From positions 14,206 to 74,638 of the forward strand of contig DBEP01000064.1 in assembly GCA_002294045.1 (NCBI GenBank): a stretch of DNA of 60,433 nucleotides, in the 5' to 3' direction. This document shows, piece after piece, positions 51,850 to 60,433 of this stretch (position 1 is the stretch's first letter; every line of letters starts with the position of its first letter). Under the pieces are notes generated by a model. It was not told the origin of the DNA, did not search any database, and saw only the letters and a list, made by a program, of their open reading frames with translations. A program made the position numbers and the translations under genes. The DNA is from Lachnoclostridium sp. UBA903 (GTDB taxonomy: Bacteria > Bacillota > Clostridia > Lachnospirales > Lachnospiraceae).

Positions 51850-53214
51850 ATGAATATTATTATTGCAATTTTAATATTTAGTTTAATTATTGTTATTCAT
51901 GAACTGGGACATTTTCTTCTGGCAGTGAAGAATGGTATATTTGTAACGGAATTTTCCATTGGTATGGGTCCAAGGATTATTACCCTGGTAAAAACGGAAA
52001 AAGGATATCGCCCCAGGTTTTTTTTATCTCAGCATGATTTTGAAACTACACCTGAGTGGAAGGATACCACCAAGTATTCCTGGAAGATATTGCCCATCGG
52101 CGGTTCCTGTATCATGATGGGAGAAGACGAAATTGTGGAAGATGAAAGGGCTTTTAATAAAAAAGGAGTATGGGCCAGAATTTCAGTTGTTTTTGCAGGA
52201 CCTTTATTTAATTTTGTTTTAGCCTTTGTATTAGCCATGTTTATTACAGGTATTGTCGGATATGACCCTGCAGCTGTAACCAGCGTTGTAAAGGATTCGC
52301 CGGCGGATGTGGCAGGTATACAGGCAGGCGATGTAATAACCGAATTAAATGGAAATAACATAGATATCGGAAGGGATGTAGTTACTTATCTCCAATTTAA
52401 TCCGTTAAGCGATGAAGAGGTGAACCTGACTTATGATAGGGACGGCCAAAAAAATAAGGTTTCCCTGGCACCGCTTATGATAAAAACATATATGCTGGGT
52501 TTCGGTTATCAGGCGGACGGAGCTGCCGCAGCCATCACCGATATCTATGAAGATATGCCTTTGGTAAAAGCCGGACTGCAAAGCGGTGATATTATCATTA
52601 AAATCAATGATAACCCCATTGAAGACGGAAAAGCTCTAAGCCAGTATTTTCAGGAAAATCCGCTGTCAGCGGAAACCTTAACTCTGACCTATTCCAGAGG
52701 AGGAGAAGAATCTACGGTTCAGGTTACTCCAGTTTTATACAGTCAGAATTACAGTATCGGAGTATCCGTAAATTCGGCCAGAGTGAAGACAGATGTCCTG
52801 GGGGTAGTAAAGTACAGTGCCGTGGAAGTAAAATACTGGATAAAGACCACAGTCCAAAGCCTGGGTCAGATTATACGCGGCAGAGTAAGTACGGATGATA
52901 TAGCCGGTCCGGTAGGTATCGTAAGTTTTATCGGTGATGCCTATCAGGAAAGTAAAAGTGACGGAGCCTTATCCGTATTCTTAAGCTTAGCGTATATCAG
53001 TATATTGCTCAGTGCGAACTTAGGAGTTATGAACCTTTTGCCGATTCCTGCCCTGGACGGAGGACGTCTTATTTTCCTCATTCTGGAAGTATTCCGCGGA
53101 AAGCCTGTTGACCAGGCAAAAGAAGGTCTGGTTCATATGATAGGTTTGGTTGCGTTAATGATATTAATGGTATTTGTTATGTTCAACGATCTTAGCAGAC
53201 TTTTTCATTCATAA
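51850..53214 (+). CDS. rseP: RIP metalloprotease RseP
   Basis: The 454-aa site-2 protease has HELGH in the first helix (His17, Glu18, His21). Two PDZ-like domains in the middle (ITSVVK-type strands around residues 135-310) follow. PIPALDGGRLIFL near the C-terminus supplies the third zinc ligand. It cuts membrane-embedded anti-sigma factors or signal peptides. AGGAGG precedes the ATG. At 454 aa it is slightly longer than single-PDZ Firmicute relatives. Confidence 0.92.
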   Translation: MNIIIAILIFSLIIVIHELGHFLLAVKNGIFVTEFSIGMGPRIITLVKTEKGYRPRFFLSQHDFETTPEWKDTTKYSWKILPIGGSCIMMGEDEIVEDERAFNKKGVWARISVVFAGPLFNFVLAFVLAMFITGIVGYDPAAVTSVVKDSPADVAGIQAGDVITELNGNNIDIGRDVVTYLQFNPLSDEEVNLTYDRDGQKNKVSLAPLMIKTYMLGFGYQADGAAAAITDIYEDMPLVKAGLQSGDIIIKINDNPIEDGKALSQYFQENPLSAETLTLTYSRGGEESTVQVTPVLYSQNYSIGVSVNSARVKTDVLGVVKYSAVEVKYWIKTTVQSLGQIIRGRVSTDDIAGPVGIVSFIGDAYQESKSDGALSVFLSLAYISILLSANLGVMNLLPIPALDGGRLIFLILEVFRGKPVDQAKEGLVHMIGLVALMILMVFVMFNDLSRLFHS

Positions 53215-53227
53215 GAAAATCTGAGGC

Positions 53228-53297
53228 AAAATCATAGATTATTTGTATTATTAAGGAATGACAAAACCTTATAATAACAAATAGTCTGTGATTTTTG
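53228..53297 (+). terminator. Long stem-loop between rseP and ispG
   Basis: Two arms of about 28 nt (53228-53256 and 53266-53296) pair, including AATCATAGATTATTTGT against ACAAATAGTCTGTGATT and TTATTAAGG against CCTTATAATAA. TTTTTGC follows. It can act as an intrinsic terminator or processing site within the cluster, 24 nt before the ispG start. Confidence 0.65.
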
Positions 53298-53320
53298 CAG
53301 CTTAAATGGCAGGAGTTTAT

Positions 53321-54382
53321 ATGAGAGATAAAACGAAAGTAATTCATATCGGCGACAGGGTAATCGGCGGCAGTCATCCCATACTTATCCAGTCCATGAC
53401 CAATACCAGGACCGAAGATGTACAAGCTACGGTAGAGCAGATTCTGGCATTAGAGGCGGCAGGCTGTGATATTATAAGATGTGCGGTTCCAACCATGGAA
53501 GCTGCCGGTGCTTTCCGTGAGATAAAGAAACAGATTCACATTCCCATCGTAGCGGATATTCACTTTGATTACCGTCTGGCGATTGCCGCAATGGAAAACG
53601 GCGCCGATAAAATACGGATTAATCCCGGCAATATAGGCGGTACCGACAAGTTAAAAGCGGTAGTTGACGCAGCCAGGGAGAGAAATATACCAATCCGTGT
53701 CGGGGTAAACAGCGGCTCTCTGGAAAAAGGACTGATTGCCAAATATCAGGGCGTTACCGCACAAGGCCTGGTGGAGAGCGCTTTGGATAAAGTCCGTTTA
53801 ATCGAAGCTATGGGATATGACAATCTGGTTATCAGTATAAAATCTTCGGATGTTTTAATGTGTATCAAGGCCCATGAACTCATTGCGGAACAAACGGCAT
53901 ATCCTTTGCATGTGGGAATTACGGAATCCGGCACGATAATTGCCGGAAATATTAAATCTGCAGTCGGACTGGGGATTTTGCTTTATAAAGGTATCGGTGA
54001 TACGATACGGGTTTCTTTAACGGGAAATCCGTTGGAAGAAGTGAAATCAGCCAAAACTATCCTGAAGACCCTGGGACTTAAAAAAGGCGGTGTTGAATTA
54101 GTGTCCTGTCCTACCTGCGGAAGAACCCAGATTGATTTGATTAAGCTGGCAGGTGAGGTAGAAAATATGATTCAGGATATTAATCTGGATATCCGGGTGG
54201 CTGTAATGGGCTGTGCCGTCAATGGCCCTGGTGAGGCAAAAGAAGCGGATATCGGTGTTGCCGGAGGCAAAGGAGAAGGTGTTATCATTAAAAAAGGCAA
54301 AATCATCCGTAAAGTACCGGAGCAGGAATTACTGTCCGTCTTAAGAGAAGAATTATTAAAAATACAGGCAGAAGGGGAATGA
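53321..54382 (+). CDS. ispG: 4-hydroxy-3-methylbut-2-enyl diphosphate synthase
   Basis: The 353-aa enzyme has the IspG/GcpE N-terminal barrel (VIGGSHPILIQSMTNT, IPIVADIHFDYRLA, RINPGNIGG). The C-terminal [4Fe-4S] cysteines are in SCPTCGRTQ and MGCAVNGPGEA. It reduces MEcPP to HMBPP in the MEP pathway. ATG 53321 follows CAGGAG; ATG 53306 sits before that site and is rejected. Its position between rseP and polC is typical of Clostridia. Confidence 0.95.
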   Translation: MRDKTKVIHIGDRVIGGSHPILIQSMTNTRTEDVQATVEQILALEAAGCDIIRCAVPTMEAAGAFREIKKQIHIPIVADIHFDYRLAIAAMENGADKIRINPGNIGGTDKLKAVVDAARERNIPIRVGVNSGSLEKGLIAKYQGVTAQGLVESALDKVRLIEAMGYDNLVISIKSSDVLMCIKAHELIAEQTAYPLHVGITESGTIIAGNIKSAVGLGILLYKGIGDTIRVSLTGNPLEEVKSAKTILKTLGLKKGGVELVSCPTCGRTQIDLIKLAGEVENMIQDINLDIRVAVMGCAVNGPGEAKEADIGVAGGKGEGVIIKKGKIIRKVPEQELLSVLREELLKIQAEGE

Positions 54383-54527
54383 TTATTTTTTCTTGCTTTT
54401 AACCGGCTGCTTGTATTAAAATATATGGTAGCAGGGTTTATATCGGTACAGAACAGAAATGCTTTTACAATAAATGTAATATGTCGCCTTTTACGGGCAC
54501 AAATGATTTTAGAAAAGAGGCTTGGTT

Positions 54528-57500
54528 ATGGGTATGCTTTTTTTTGAAGTCTTTGACCAGTTATCGGGCCTTCCAAAGGAACTGGAAAATATTTTTCAGG
54601 AGGTCTTGGTAGAAAAGGTATCGGTATCAAGGTCAACGGCAGAAGTCAGAATATATATGCAGAGCAGCCGGCTGATTCCAAGGCAGAATATCAAAAAAAT
54701 GGAATATCAGCTTAAAAAGCAGCTTTTTGCTTCCGTTCCCAATGCTGTTGTATTATGGGAAAATTACATATTATCGGCTCAATATACGCCGGAAAAATTA
54801 TTTCATATATACCGGGACAGTATTTTAGAAGAATTTCGGGAAAAAAGCATATTGGAATATAATGTTTTTGAACTGGCCGAAACTACTTTTGAGGGAAATA
54901 CACTTATATTTAAGTGTGAAGAAAATTTTCTTATCAGGAAAATGTCGGGCGGTATTACTAAATATTTAACAGATATGTTTAAAAGTCGGTTTCATTATGA
55001 TATTGCTGTCCGTTTTGAATATTACGAGCCGGAGAAAATGATAGCTTCCGAGGAAGACGAGTATGAATTTGTCAGACTGGCCGGTATAAAAGTGCAGGAT
55101 AATTCCTCCTCAGGTTTCAATGGGAGACCGGGCAATGAGGAGGAAAAGGCAGACGGAAGCCAAATACACCCTCCAGGAAAAACGGAGGCAAGAGACCGGG
55201 CAAATGAGGGCGGGTCAGCGGCTTACAAGGATCTACCAAATGGTAATAAGAACGGGAAAGTTAAAAATACTTATGATAAAAGCAAGTACAGCTACAAGAA
55301 AGCGGTCAATGACCCGGATACAATATACGGTAAAGGATTTGAAGGGGAAAGCATACCGATTGCCGATATACAGGATGAAATCGGAGAGGTGGTAGTACGC
55401 GGCAAGATTATAAATGTAGATGCAAGAGAACTGCGGAATGAAAAAACGCTTCTTATTTTCTCCCTTACCGATTTTACCGATTCCATCCAGGGGAAAATAT
55501 TTGTTAAAACCGAAGAAGCCGCAGAGCTGACAGGGATTTTGAAAAAGGGACAGTTTATTAAGCTAAAAGGGATGGCTCTTTTGGATAAATATGACCGTGA
55601 GGTTACCATCGGGTCCATTGTCGGTATAAAGAAAATACCGGATTTTACTACGATAAAAATGGATACCAGTCCGGTAAAACGGGTCGAACTGCACGCACAT
55701 ACCATGATGAGTGACATGGATGCGGTGGTAGATGTAAAAGACTTAGTTAAAAGAGCCTTTGCCTGGGGACACAAAGCCGTTGCTATTACCGACCACGGAG
55801 TTGTACAATCTTTTCCCGAAGCTAATCATGCCCTGAATAAAAGAGATTATCCGGAATCGGAATGGGAAAGACTGAAAGAATTTAAAATCATTTATGGTGT
55901 GGAAGCTTATTTGGTGGATGACCTGAAAGAAGTTGTTGTCAATCAGAAAGGACAGACCCTGGATGATTCTTTTGTGGTATTTGATATTGAAACCACCGGT
56001 TTTGGACCGGTTAAGGATAAGATTATTGAAATCGGTGCGGTCAAGGTTGCTAACGGTGTGATTGTTGATAAGTTCAGTACCTTCATTAATCCTGAGATTC
56101 CAATTCCCTTTGAAATTGAGGAATTAACAGGTATCAATGATAAAATGGTTATGGATTATCCTGTTATCGATGTAATTCTGCCCGAATTTTTAGCTTTTTG
56201 TGACCAATGTGTCCTTGTAGCCCATAATGCTTCCTTTGATGTAAGCTTTATAACAAAGAAAGCGGAAGAATTGGGAATCGAAACGAATTTTACCGTTATT
56301 GATACGGTAGGACTGGCACGTATTTTATTGCCGGATTTAAGCAGATATAAACTAAATACGGTGGCAAAGGCGTTGAATGTATCCCTGGAGAACCATCACC
56401 GGGCGGTGGATGATGCCGGGGCAACTGCCGAAATTTTCATAAAATTTGTGGCAATGCTGAAGGAAAAAGAGATTCGCAGTATTGACGAAATCAATACGTT
56501 AAGCAAGTTATCACCGGATGCCATCAAAAAACTGCCGACTTATCATGCCATAATCCTGGCACAAAATGATATCGGCAGGGTGAATTTATATAAGCTGATT
56601 TCTCGTTCCCACATTGATTACTACTTTAAGAGACCGCGGATACCTAAGAGTGTATTTATGGAAAACAGGGAAGGGCTGTTAATTGGTTCTGCCTGTGAAG
56701 CGGGAGAATTATATCAGGCCATATTAAGGGAACAGCCGCCGGAAGAAATCACTAGACTTGTGAACTTTTATGATTACTTGGAAATCCAGCCCTTAGGCAA
56801 TAATGAATTCATGATACGCAGCGATAAGATAAACATTAATTCCAGGGAAGAATTGATGGATATCAACCGCAGAATTGTAAAACTGGGTGAGGAGTTTAAT
56901 AAGCCGGTGGTTGCTACCTGTGATGTTCATTTTATGGACCCGGAGGATGAAATATACCGGAGAATTATTCTGGCCGGCAAGGGCTTTAAAGATGCCGATG
57001 AACAGGCACCCCTGTATTTCAGGACCACAGAGGAAATGCTTGAGGAATTCATGTATTTGGGCAGGGACAAAGCTTATGAGGTTGTGGTAACCAATACCAA
57101 TAAAATAGCGGATGCCATTGATAAGATTTCACCGGTCCGTCCGGATAAATGCCCGCCTGTCATTGAGAATTCCGATAAAACCCTTCGGGAAATCTGTTAT
57201 AACAAAGCCCATTCCATGTACGGGCCCAATCTGCCGAAGCAGGTTGAAACGCGGCTGGAACATGAATTACAATCCATAATAACCAACGGATTTGCCGTTA
57301 TGTATATCATTGCCCAGAAGCTTGTATGGAAATCCAATGAAGACGGATATCTGGTAGGCTCCAGAGGCTCGGTAGGTTCCTCCTTTGTTGCAACCATGTC
57401 CGGTATCACGGAGGTTAATCCGTTACCTGCCCATTATTATTGTACCCACTGTTTTTACTCGGATTTTGAATCGGACGAGGTGAAAGCCTACGCCGGAAGC

Positions 57501-59048
57501 TCCGGTTGTGATATGCCGGATAAAAATTGTCCGGTCTGCGGACATCCCTTAAGTAAAGACGGACATGACATACCTTTTGAGACTTTCCTTGGTTTCAACG
57601 GGGATAAAGAGCCGGATATTGATCTTAACTTTTCCGGTGAATATCAGAGCAAAGCCCATGATTATACGGAGGTCATTTTCGGACAGGGATATACTTTCCG
57701 CGCAGGAACCATCGGCACGCTTGCCGATAAGACCGCTTATGGATATGTTCTTAAATATTATGAAGAAAGAGACCAGCACAGGAGAAGGGCTGAAATTGAG
57801 CGTATCGTTTCCGGCTGTGTCGGAGTTCGCAGGACTACCGGCCAGCATCCGGGAGGAATCATCGTACTGCCCCATGGGGAAGAAATCTATTCCTTTACCC
57901 CGGTTCAGCATCCGGCCAATGATATGAATACCAAAATTATTACCACCCACTTTGATTATCATTCCATTGATCATAATCTGTTAAAACTGGACATACTGGG
58001 ACACGATGATCCTACCATGATACGTATGCTGGAGGATTTGACCGGTGTGGATGCTAAGAACATCAGACTGGATGACCAAAAGGTGTTATCCCTGTTTGAT
58101 AATCTAAGCGCATTGAATATAAAACCGGAAGATATAGGAGGGTGTGATTTGGGATGTCTTGGCATACCGGAATTCGGTACGGATTTCGTTATGCAGATGT
58201 TACGTGATACCAAACCGAAAAACTTTTCCGACCTGGTAAGAATATCCGGGCTTTCCCACGGCACCGATGTATGGCTGAATAATGCACAGACATTAATAAC
58301 GGAAGGAAAATGTACGCTTGCAACGGCCATCTGTACCCGTGATGATATTATGACTTACCTTATCCACCAGGAAGTGGACAGCGGACTTTCCTTTAAAATC
58401 ATGGAAAGTGTCCGCAAAGGAAAGGGACTTACTCCGGAGATGGAGAAAGAAATGCTTGTAAAAGGAATACCGGAATGGTATATCTGGTCCTGCAAACGGA
58501 TTAAGTACATGTTTCCTAAAGCCCATGCGGCGGCTTATGTTATGATGGCTTTCCGTATTGCATATTTTAAGGTATATTATCCGCTTGCATATTATGCGGC
58601 GTATTTCAGTATTCGGGCGTCTGCCTTTAGCTATGAATTAATGTGCCTTGGCAGGGAACGGCTGGAGCGGTATATGGCGGATTACAAGAGACGCAGCAAC
58701 GAATTATCCAAAAAGGAACAGGATAGTTTGAAAGATATGAGAATAGTACAGGAAATGTATGCCAGAGGTTTCGAATTTATGCCCATTGATATTTACAAGG
58801 CAAAAGCACATCAGTTTCAGATTATCGAGAATAAGCTGATGCCGTCCTTAAGTACCATTGAAGGCTTGGGGGATAAAGCGGCAGATGCGGTTGTTGAAGC
58901 TGTAAATGACGGCAAATTCCTGTCCAGGGATGATTTCAGAACTCGCTGCAAGGTAAGTACTACAGTTGTAGACTTAATGGTGGATCTGGATTTGTTCGGG
59001 GATTTGCCAATATCCAATCAGATTTCTTTGATGGACTTTTTGCAATAA
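54528..59048 (+). CDS. polC: DNA polymerase III alpha subunit, PolC type
   Basis: The 1506-aa replicative polymerase has an N-terminal domain, an OB fold (about 265-375) and a PHP domain (ELHAHTMMSDMDAV near 388). The PHP is split by the proofreading exonuclease (FDIETTGFG, Asp486 and Glu488). The polymerase palm carries DIDLNF (Asp1030, Asp1032), and a C-terminal helix-hairpin-helix/tail completes it. A Cys4 zinc site is visible around YYCTHCFYSD and CPVCGHPL. Residues about 190-265 are a hydrophilic low-complexity linker, which makes it slightly longer than typical PolC (about 1430-1460 aa). ATG 54528 follows AAAAGAGG; TTG 54522 is too close to it. Confidence 0.96.
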   Translation: MGMLFFEVFDQLSGLPKELENIFQEVLVEKVSVSRSTAEVRIYMQSSRLIPRQNIKKMEYQLKKQLFASVPNAVVLWENYILSAQYTPEKLFHIYRDSILEEFREKSILEYNVFELAETTFEGNTLIFKCEENFLIRKMSGGITKYLTDMFKSRFHYDIAVRFEYYEPEKMIASEEDEYEFVRLAGIKVQDNSSSGFNGRPGNEEEKADGSQIHPPGKTEARDRANEGGSAAYKDLPNGNKNGKVKNTYDKSKYSYKKAVNDPDTIYGKGFEGESIPIADIQDEIGEVVVRGKIINVDARELRNEKTLLIFSLTDFTDSIQGKIFVKTEEAAELTGILKKGQFIKLKGMALLDKYDREVTIGSIVGIKKIPDFTTIKMDTSPVKRVELHAHTMMSDMDAVVDVKDLVKRAFAWGHKAVAITDHGVVQSFPEANHALNKRDYPESEWERLKEFKIIYGVEAYLVDDLKEVVVNQKGQTLDDSFVVFDIETTGFGPVKDKIIEIGAVKVANGVIVDKFSTFINPEIPIPFEIEELTGINDKMVMDYPVIDVILPEFLAFCDQCVLVAHNASFDVSFITKKAEELGIETNFTVIDTVGLARILLPDLSRYKLNTVAKALNVSLENHHRAVDDAGATAEIFIKFVAMLKEKEIRSIDEINTLSKLSPDAIKKLPTYHAIILAQNDIGRVNLYKLISRSHIDYYFKRPRIPKSVFMENREGLLIGSACEAGELYQAILREQPPEEITRLVNFYDYLEIQPLGNNEFMIRSDKININSREELMDINRRIVKLGEEFNKPVVATCDVHFMDPEDEIYRRIILAGKGFKDADEQAPLYFRTTEEMLEEFMYLGRDKAYEVVVTNTNKIADAIDKISPVRPDKCPPVIENSDKTLREICYNKAHSMYGPNLPKQVETRLEHELQSIITNGFAVMYIIAQKLVWKSNEDGYLVGSRGSVGSSFVATMSGITEVNPLPAHYYCTHCFYSDFESDEVKAYAGSSGCDMPDKNCPVCGHPLSKDGHDIPFETFLGFNGDKEPDIDLNFSGEYQSKAHDYTEVIFGQGYTFRAGTIGTLADKTAYGYVLKYYEERDQHRRRAEIERIVSGCVGVRRTTGQHPGGIIVLPHGEEIYSFTPVQHPANDMNTKIITTHFDYHSIDHNLLKLDILGHDDPTMIRMLEDLTGVDAKNIRLDDQKVLSLFDNLSALNIKPEDIGGCDLGCLGIPEFGTDFVMQMLRDTKPKNFSDLVRISGLSHGTDVWLNNAQTLITEGKCTLATAICTRDDIMTYLIHQEVDSGLSFKIMESVRKGKGLTPEMEKEMLVKGIPEWYIWSCKRIKYMFPKAHAAAYVMMAFRIAYFKVYYPLAYYAAYFSIRASAFSYELMCLGRERLERYMADYKRRSNELSKKEQDSLKDMRIVQEMYARGFEFMPIDIYKAKAHQFQIIENKLMPSLSTIEGLGDKAADAVVEAVNDGKFLSRDDFRTRCKVSTTVVDLMVDLDLFGDLPISNQISLMDFLQ

Positions 59049-59133
59049 ATGCAATACTTCAATTACTTGGTTAAAATATTAAAATAATGCTTGCAATCTA
59101 AATGGAAATGATGTAAAATATCTATTGTTGCGA

Positions 59134-59205
59134 GGCTCATTGGTCAAGTGGTTAAGATGTGGCATTCTCAGTGCTGAGACAGGGGTTCGACTCCCCTATG
59201 AGCTG
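59134..59205 (+). tRNA. tRNA-Glu (anticodon CTC)
   Basis: A 72-nt cloverleaf fits. Acceptor GGCTCAT pairs with ATGAGCT (first pair G-U). A D-arm GGTCAAGTGGTTAAGA and anticodon loop TTCTCAG (CTC) on a TGGCA/TGCTG stem with two G-U pairs follow. The T-arm is AGGGGTTCGACTCCCCT. The discriminator is G and CCA is not encoded. It reads GAG codons. It sits between polC and the chitinase gene. Confidence 0.9.
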
Positions 59206-59239
59206 TTAAAGCCGGAAATATTAAATACTATATTATTAA

Positions 59240-59284
59240 AACAACACAGGGCTGCCGGATATGTTCCGGCAGCCCTGTGTTGTT
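59240..59284. terminator. Strong bidirectional terminator hairpin
   Basis: A perfect 20-bp stem (59240-59259 with 59265-59284, core CAGGGCTGCCGGA) has a 5-nt loop. It lies after the tRNA and also downstream of the convergent chitinase gene. Confidence 0.8.
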
Positions 59285-59375
59285 CTAGTTGTGTATGTTT
59301 CGTTAACGGATTCTATAAATTTTTAATTTGCTTATAATATCTGTGTTTGTTGCATTTGTTGATTTTATCTTTTAT

Positions 59376-60433
59376 TTATCGGTTGAATTTAGCTCTTACG
59401 GTTTCACCGATTGCATTCAACAGACTCTTACTTAAGTCCGTGGTATCCTGGGATAATTCCCACATCATGATACCTCCCACATTGTCGCAGGCCCATTGGG
59501 TTTTTGCCTTAATAGTCGGAATTCCGTTATAATGTGCTTCCATGCCGTTTATCATGGATACATCCGTATTATAGGCATTGGGATTAGCTTGCAAAATTTC
59601 GGCATAGGTTGCCCAGGATGGTCTGCCATAGAAAGGTACTCCCAGGACTACTTTGGAAGCTGGCATGCGTCTGGTATCTCTCCAATATTTTGCGGACATA
59701 ACGGCAAAATCGTAAGAGGAATGCCTTGCGCCGTCTCCGCCGTCATAGGCCATAACATTAAACCAGTCCACAACACTGATAACTGTGTCTGTCTGGGCTG
59801 CGGAATCCCAATATATAACTCCGTCAGGAGTAACGCCGCTAAGGACAGCTGCTGTTAACAGCATATTGTTCTCATTTAACTTACTACGTAAGTAGACCAT
59901 TAAACTTTCATAGCGGTTTTTACTGTCACCGTCTGTTCTGGGATGTTCCCAGTCCATATCAACACCGTCAAAACCGTATTGCTTTGCCATGGCAACAATT
60001 GCATTTCCAAACTTCACAATCTTATCCGGAGTTTCTGTTGCCGACATAAAAGTGGATTCAAGAGGCGTTCCGTTGTAAGACCATCCTCCTACGGCCAAAA
60101 GAACTTTTACACCGTTTTGATGGGCCTTTTGAATAATTTGTGTTGCCGCAGATGCATTTTCCAGAGGCAGAAGCGATCCGTCACTGGTTGGAATGGCAAA
60201 TGCATAATTTATATGGGTAAGATTATTATACTGTATGGTATTGATTTTGCCTGGTTCCCAGCTGGGATAGTAGCCCACAACCTTAAAGCCGGTCGGAATG
60301 GGGTCCGTAGGGTCCGTAGGATCTGTAGGTTCTGTAGGGTCCGTGGGATCCGTAGGGTCTGTAGGGTCTGTAGGATCCGTACCGGGTACCAGTTCCCATA
60401 CTTCAGAAGTACCGGGAGTTTCTCCCTGGGTCC
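59376..60433 (-). CDS. Secreted chitinase-like glycoside hydrolase family 18, partial
   Basis: The frame is open to the window edge; the 5' part lies outside. The catalytic domain (about 300 aa) has GYYPSWEPG, LLAVGGWSYNG and the GH18 active site FDGVDMDWEH (DxxDxDxE, Glu as acid), then MAYDGGDG and a final MMWELSQD. Before it are nine Thr-Asp/Glu-Pro repeats. Further upstream is WTQGETPGTSEVWELV, the typical end of a CBM5/12 chitin-binding module. An apparent start at GTG 60278 is not the true one, since coding continues in frame through the linker. It hydrolyses chitin or related beta-1,4-GlcNAc polymers outside the cell. Confidence 0.9.
   Translation of the reverse strand, partial: TQGETPGTSEVWELVPGTDPTDPTDPTDPTDPTEPTDPTDPTDPIPTGFKVVGYYPSWEPGKINTIQYNNLTHINYAFAIPTSDGSLLPLENASAATQIIQKAHQNGVKVLLAVGGWSYNGTPLESTFMSATETPDKIVKFGNAIVAMAKQYGFDGVDMDWEHPRTDGDSKNRYESLMVYLRSKLNENNMLLTAAVLSGVTPDGVIYWDSAAQTDTVISVVDWFNVMAYDGGDGARHSSYDFAVMSAKYWRDTRRMPASKVVLGVPFYGRPSWATYAEILQANPNAYNTDVSMINGMEAHYNGIPTIKAKTQWACDNVGGIMMWELSQDTTDLSKSLLNAIGETVRAKFNR
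60300..60380 (-). repeat. Nine tandem 9-bp units encoding a Thr-Asp-Pro linker
   Basis: Nine consecutive 9-nt units, consensus on the plus strand GGRTCYGTA, encode TDP (one is TEP). They form the flexible linker between the CBM5/12-like module and the GH18 domain. Such a repeat can gain or lose units in frame. Confidence 0.85.

Noticed and set aside
59125..59337. 70-codon frame across the tRNA
   Set aside because: It reads through the tRNA-Glu gene and the terminator hairpin, so it is not a protein gene.
59376..60278. GTG 60278 as the chitinase start
   Set aside because: Coding continues in frame upstream through the Thr-Asp-Pro linker and a CBM5/12-like module to the window edge.
1..60433. 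CRISPR arrays, prophage, insertion sequences
   Set aside because: No regularly spaced repeats, no transposase or integrase, and no phage structural genes were seen. The only tandem repeats are the linker at 60300-60380 and a short one in the deacetylase spacer.

Overview
The window looks like a chromosomal segment of a plant-biomass-degrading, low-to-mid GC Clostridia, most likely a Lachnospiraceae relative (Lachnoclostridium/Anaerocolumna-like). Reasons: a PolC-type replicative polymerase, strong AGGAGG ribosome binding sites, the core order pyrH-frr-uppS-cdsA-dxr-rseP-ispG-polC, many YesN/YesM-type two-component systems, lplABC-type sugar transporters, and secreted xylanase and chitinase. 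The assignment is inferred from gene content and order only; no database search was possible.

Layout. (1) 1-5.9 kb: the tail of a probable DegV protein, two tiny overlapping ORFs, an NAD-dependent epimerase/reductase, a chemotaxis receptor broken by a one-base frameshift, a PlsY-like acyltransferase, and a convergent condensation-domain-like acyltransferase. (2) 5.9-14.5 kb: a LacI-type regulator with two matching palindromic operators, then a mannoside operon (GH38 alpha-mannosidase, sugar-binding lipoprotein, two permeases, AGE-family epimerase). (3) 14.8-21.0 kb: a pentose or pentitol operon with an Rbs-type ABC transporter, an SDR dehydrogenase and a ribulokinase-like kinase. (4) 21.2-27.4 kb: a sensory module of one sugar-binding lipoprotein, two tandem histidine kinases (the first with a decayed ATP-binding domain) and an AraC-type response regulator. 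(5) 27.6-36.2 kb: a second response regulator/kinase pair, an lpl-type sugar ABC system without ATPase, and a cytoplasmic GH30 glycosidase. (6) 36.3-42.4 kb: a metal-efflux island with two P1B-type ATPases, two small HMA proteins and two ArsR regulators, with clear promoters and operators. (7) 42.7-46.4 kb: a divergent pair, secreted GH10 xylanase and membrane-anchored polysaccharide deacetylase. (8) 46.5-59.0 kb: a bactofilin followed by the essential pyrH-to-polC cluster. (9) 59.1-60.4 kb: tRNA-Glu(CTC) and the 3' part of a GH18 chitinase that runs off the window.

How it fits together. Extracellular xylanase and chitinase release oligosaccharides. Three ABC importers bring in sugars, and cytoplasmic GH38, GH30, epimerase, dehydrogenase and kinase process them. 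LacI or membrane two/three-component systems control each uptake unit.

The most unusual signal is a family of four bulged hairpins at 15947, 22284, 34863 and 50613. Each sits 11-14 nt upstream of a start codon of an unrelated gene, replaces a normal Shine-Dalgarno region, and shows compensatory base changes. Other notable points are the pseudokinase/kinase pair, a promoter-like module shared by two lipid-type loci, and a cluster of a repeated motif between the xylanase and deacetylase genes.
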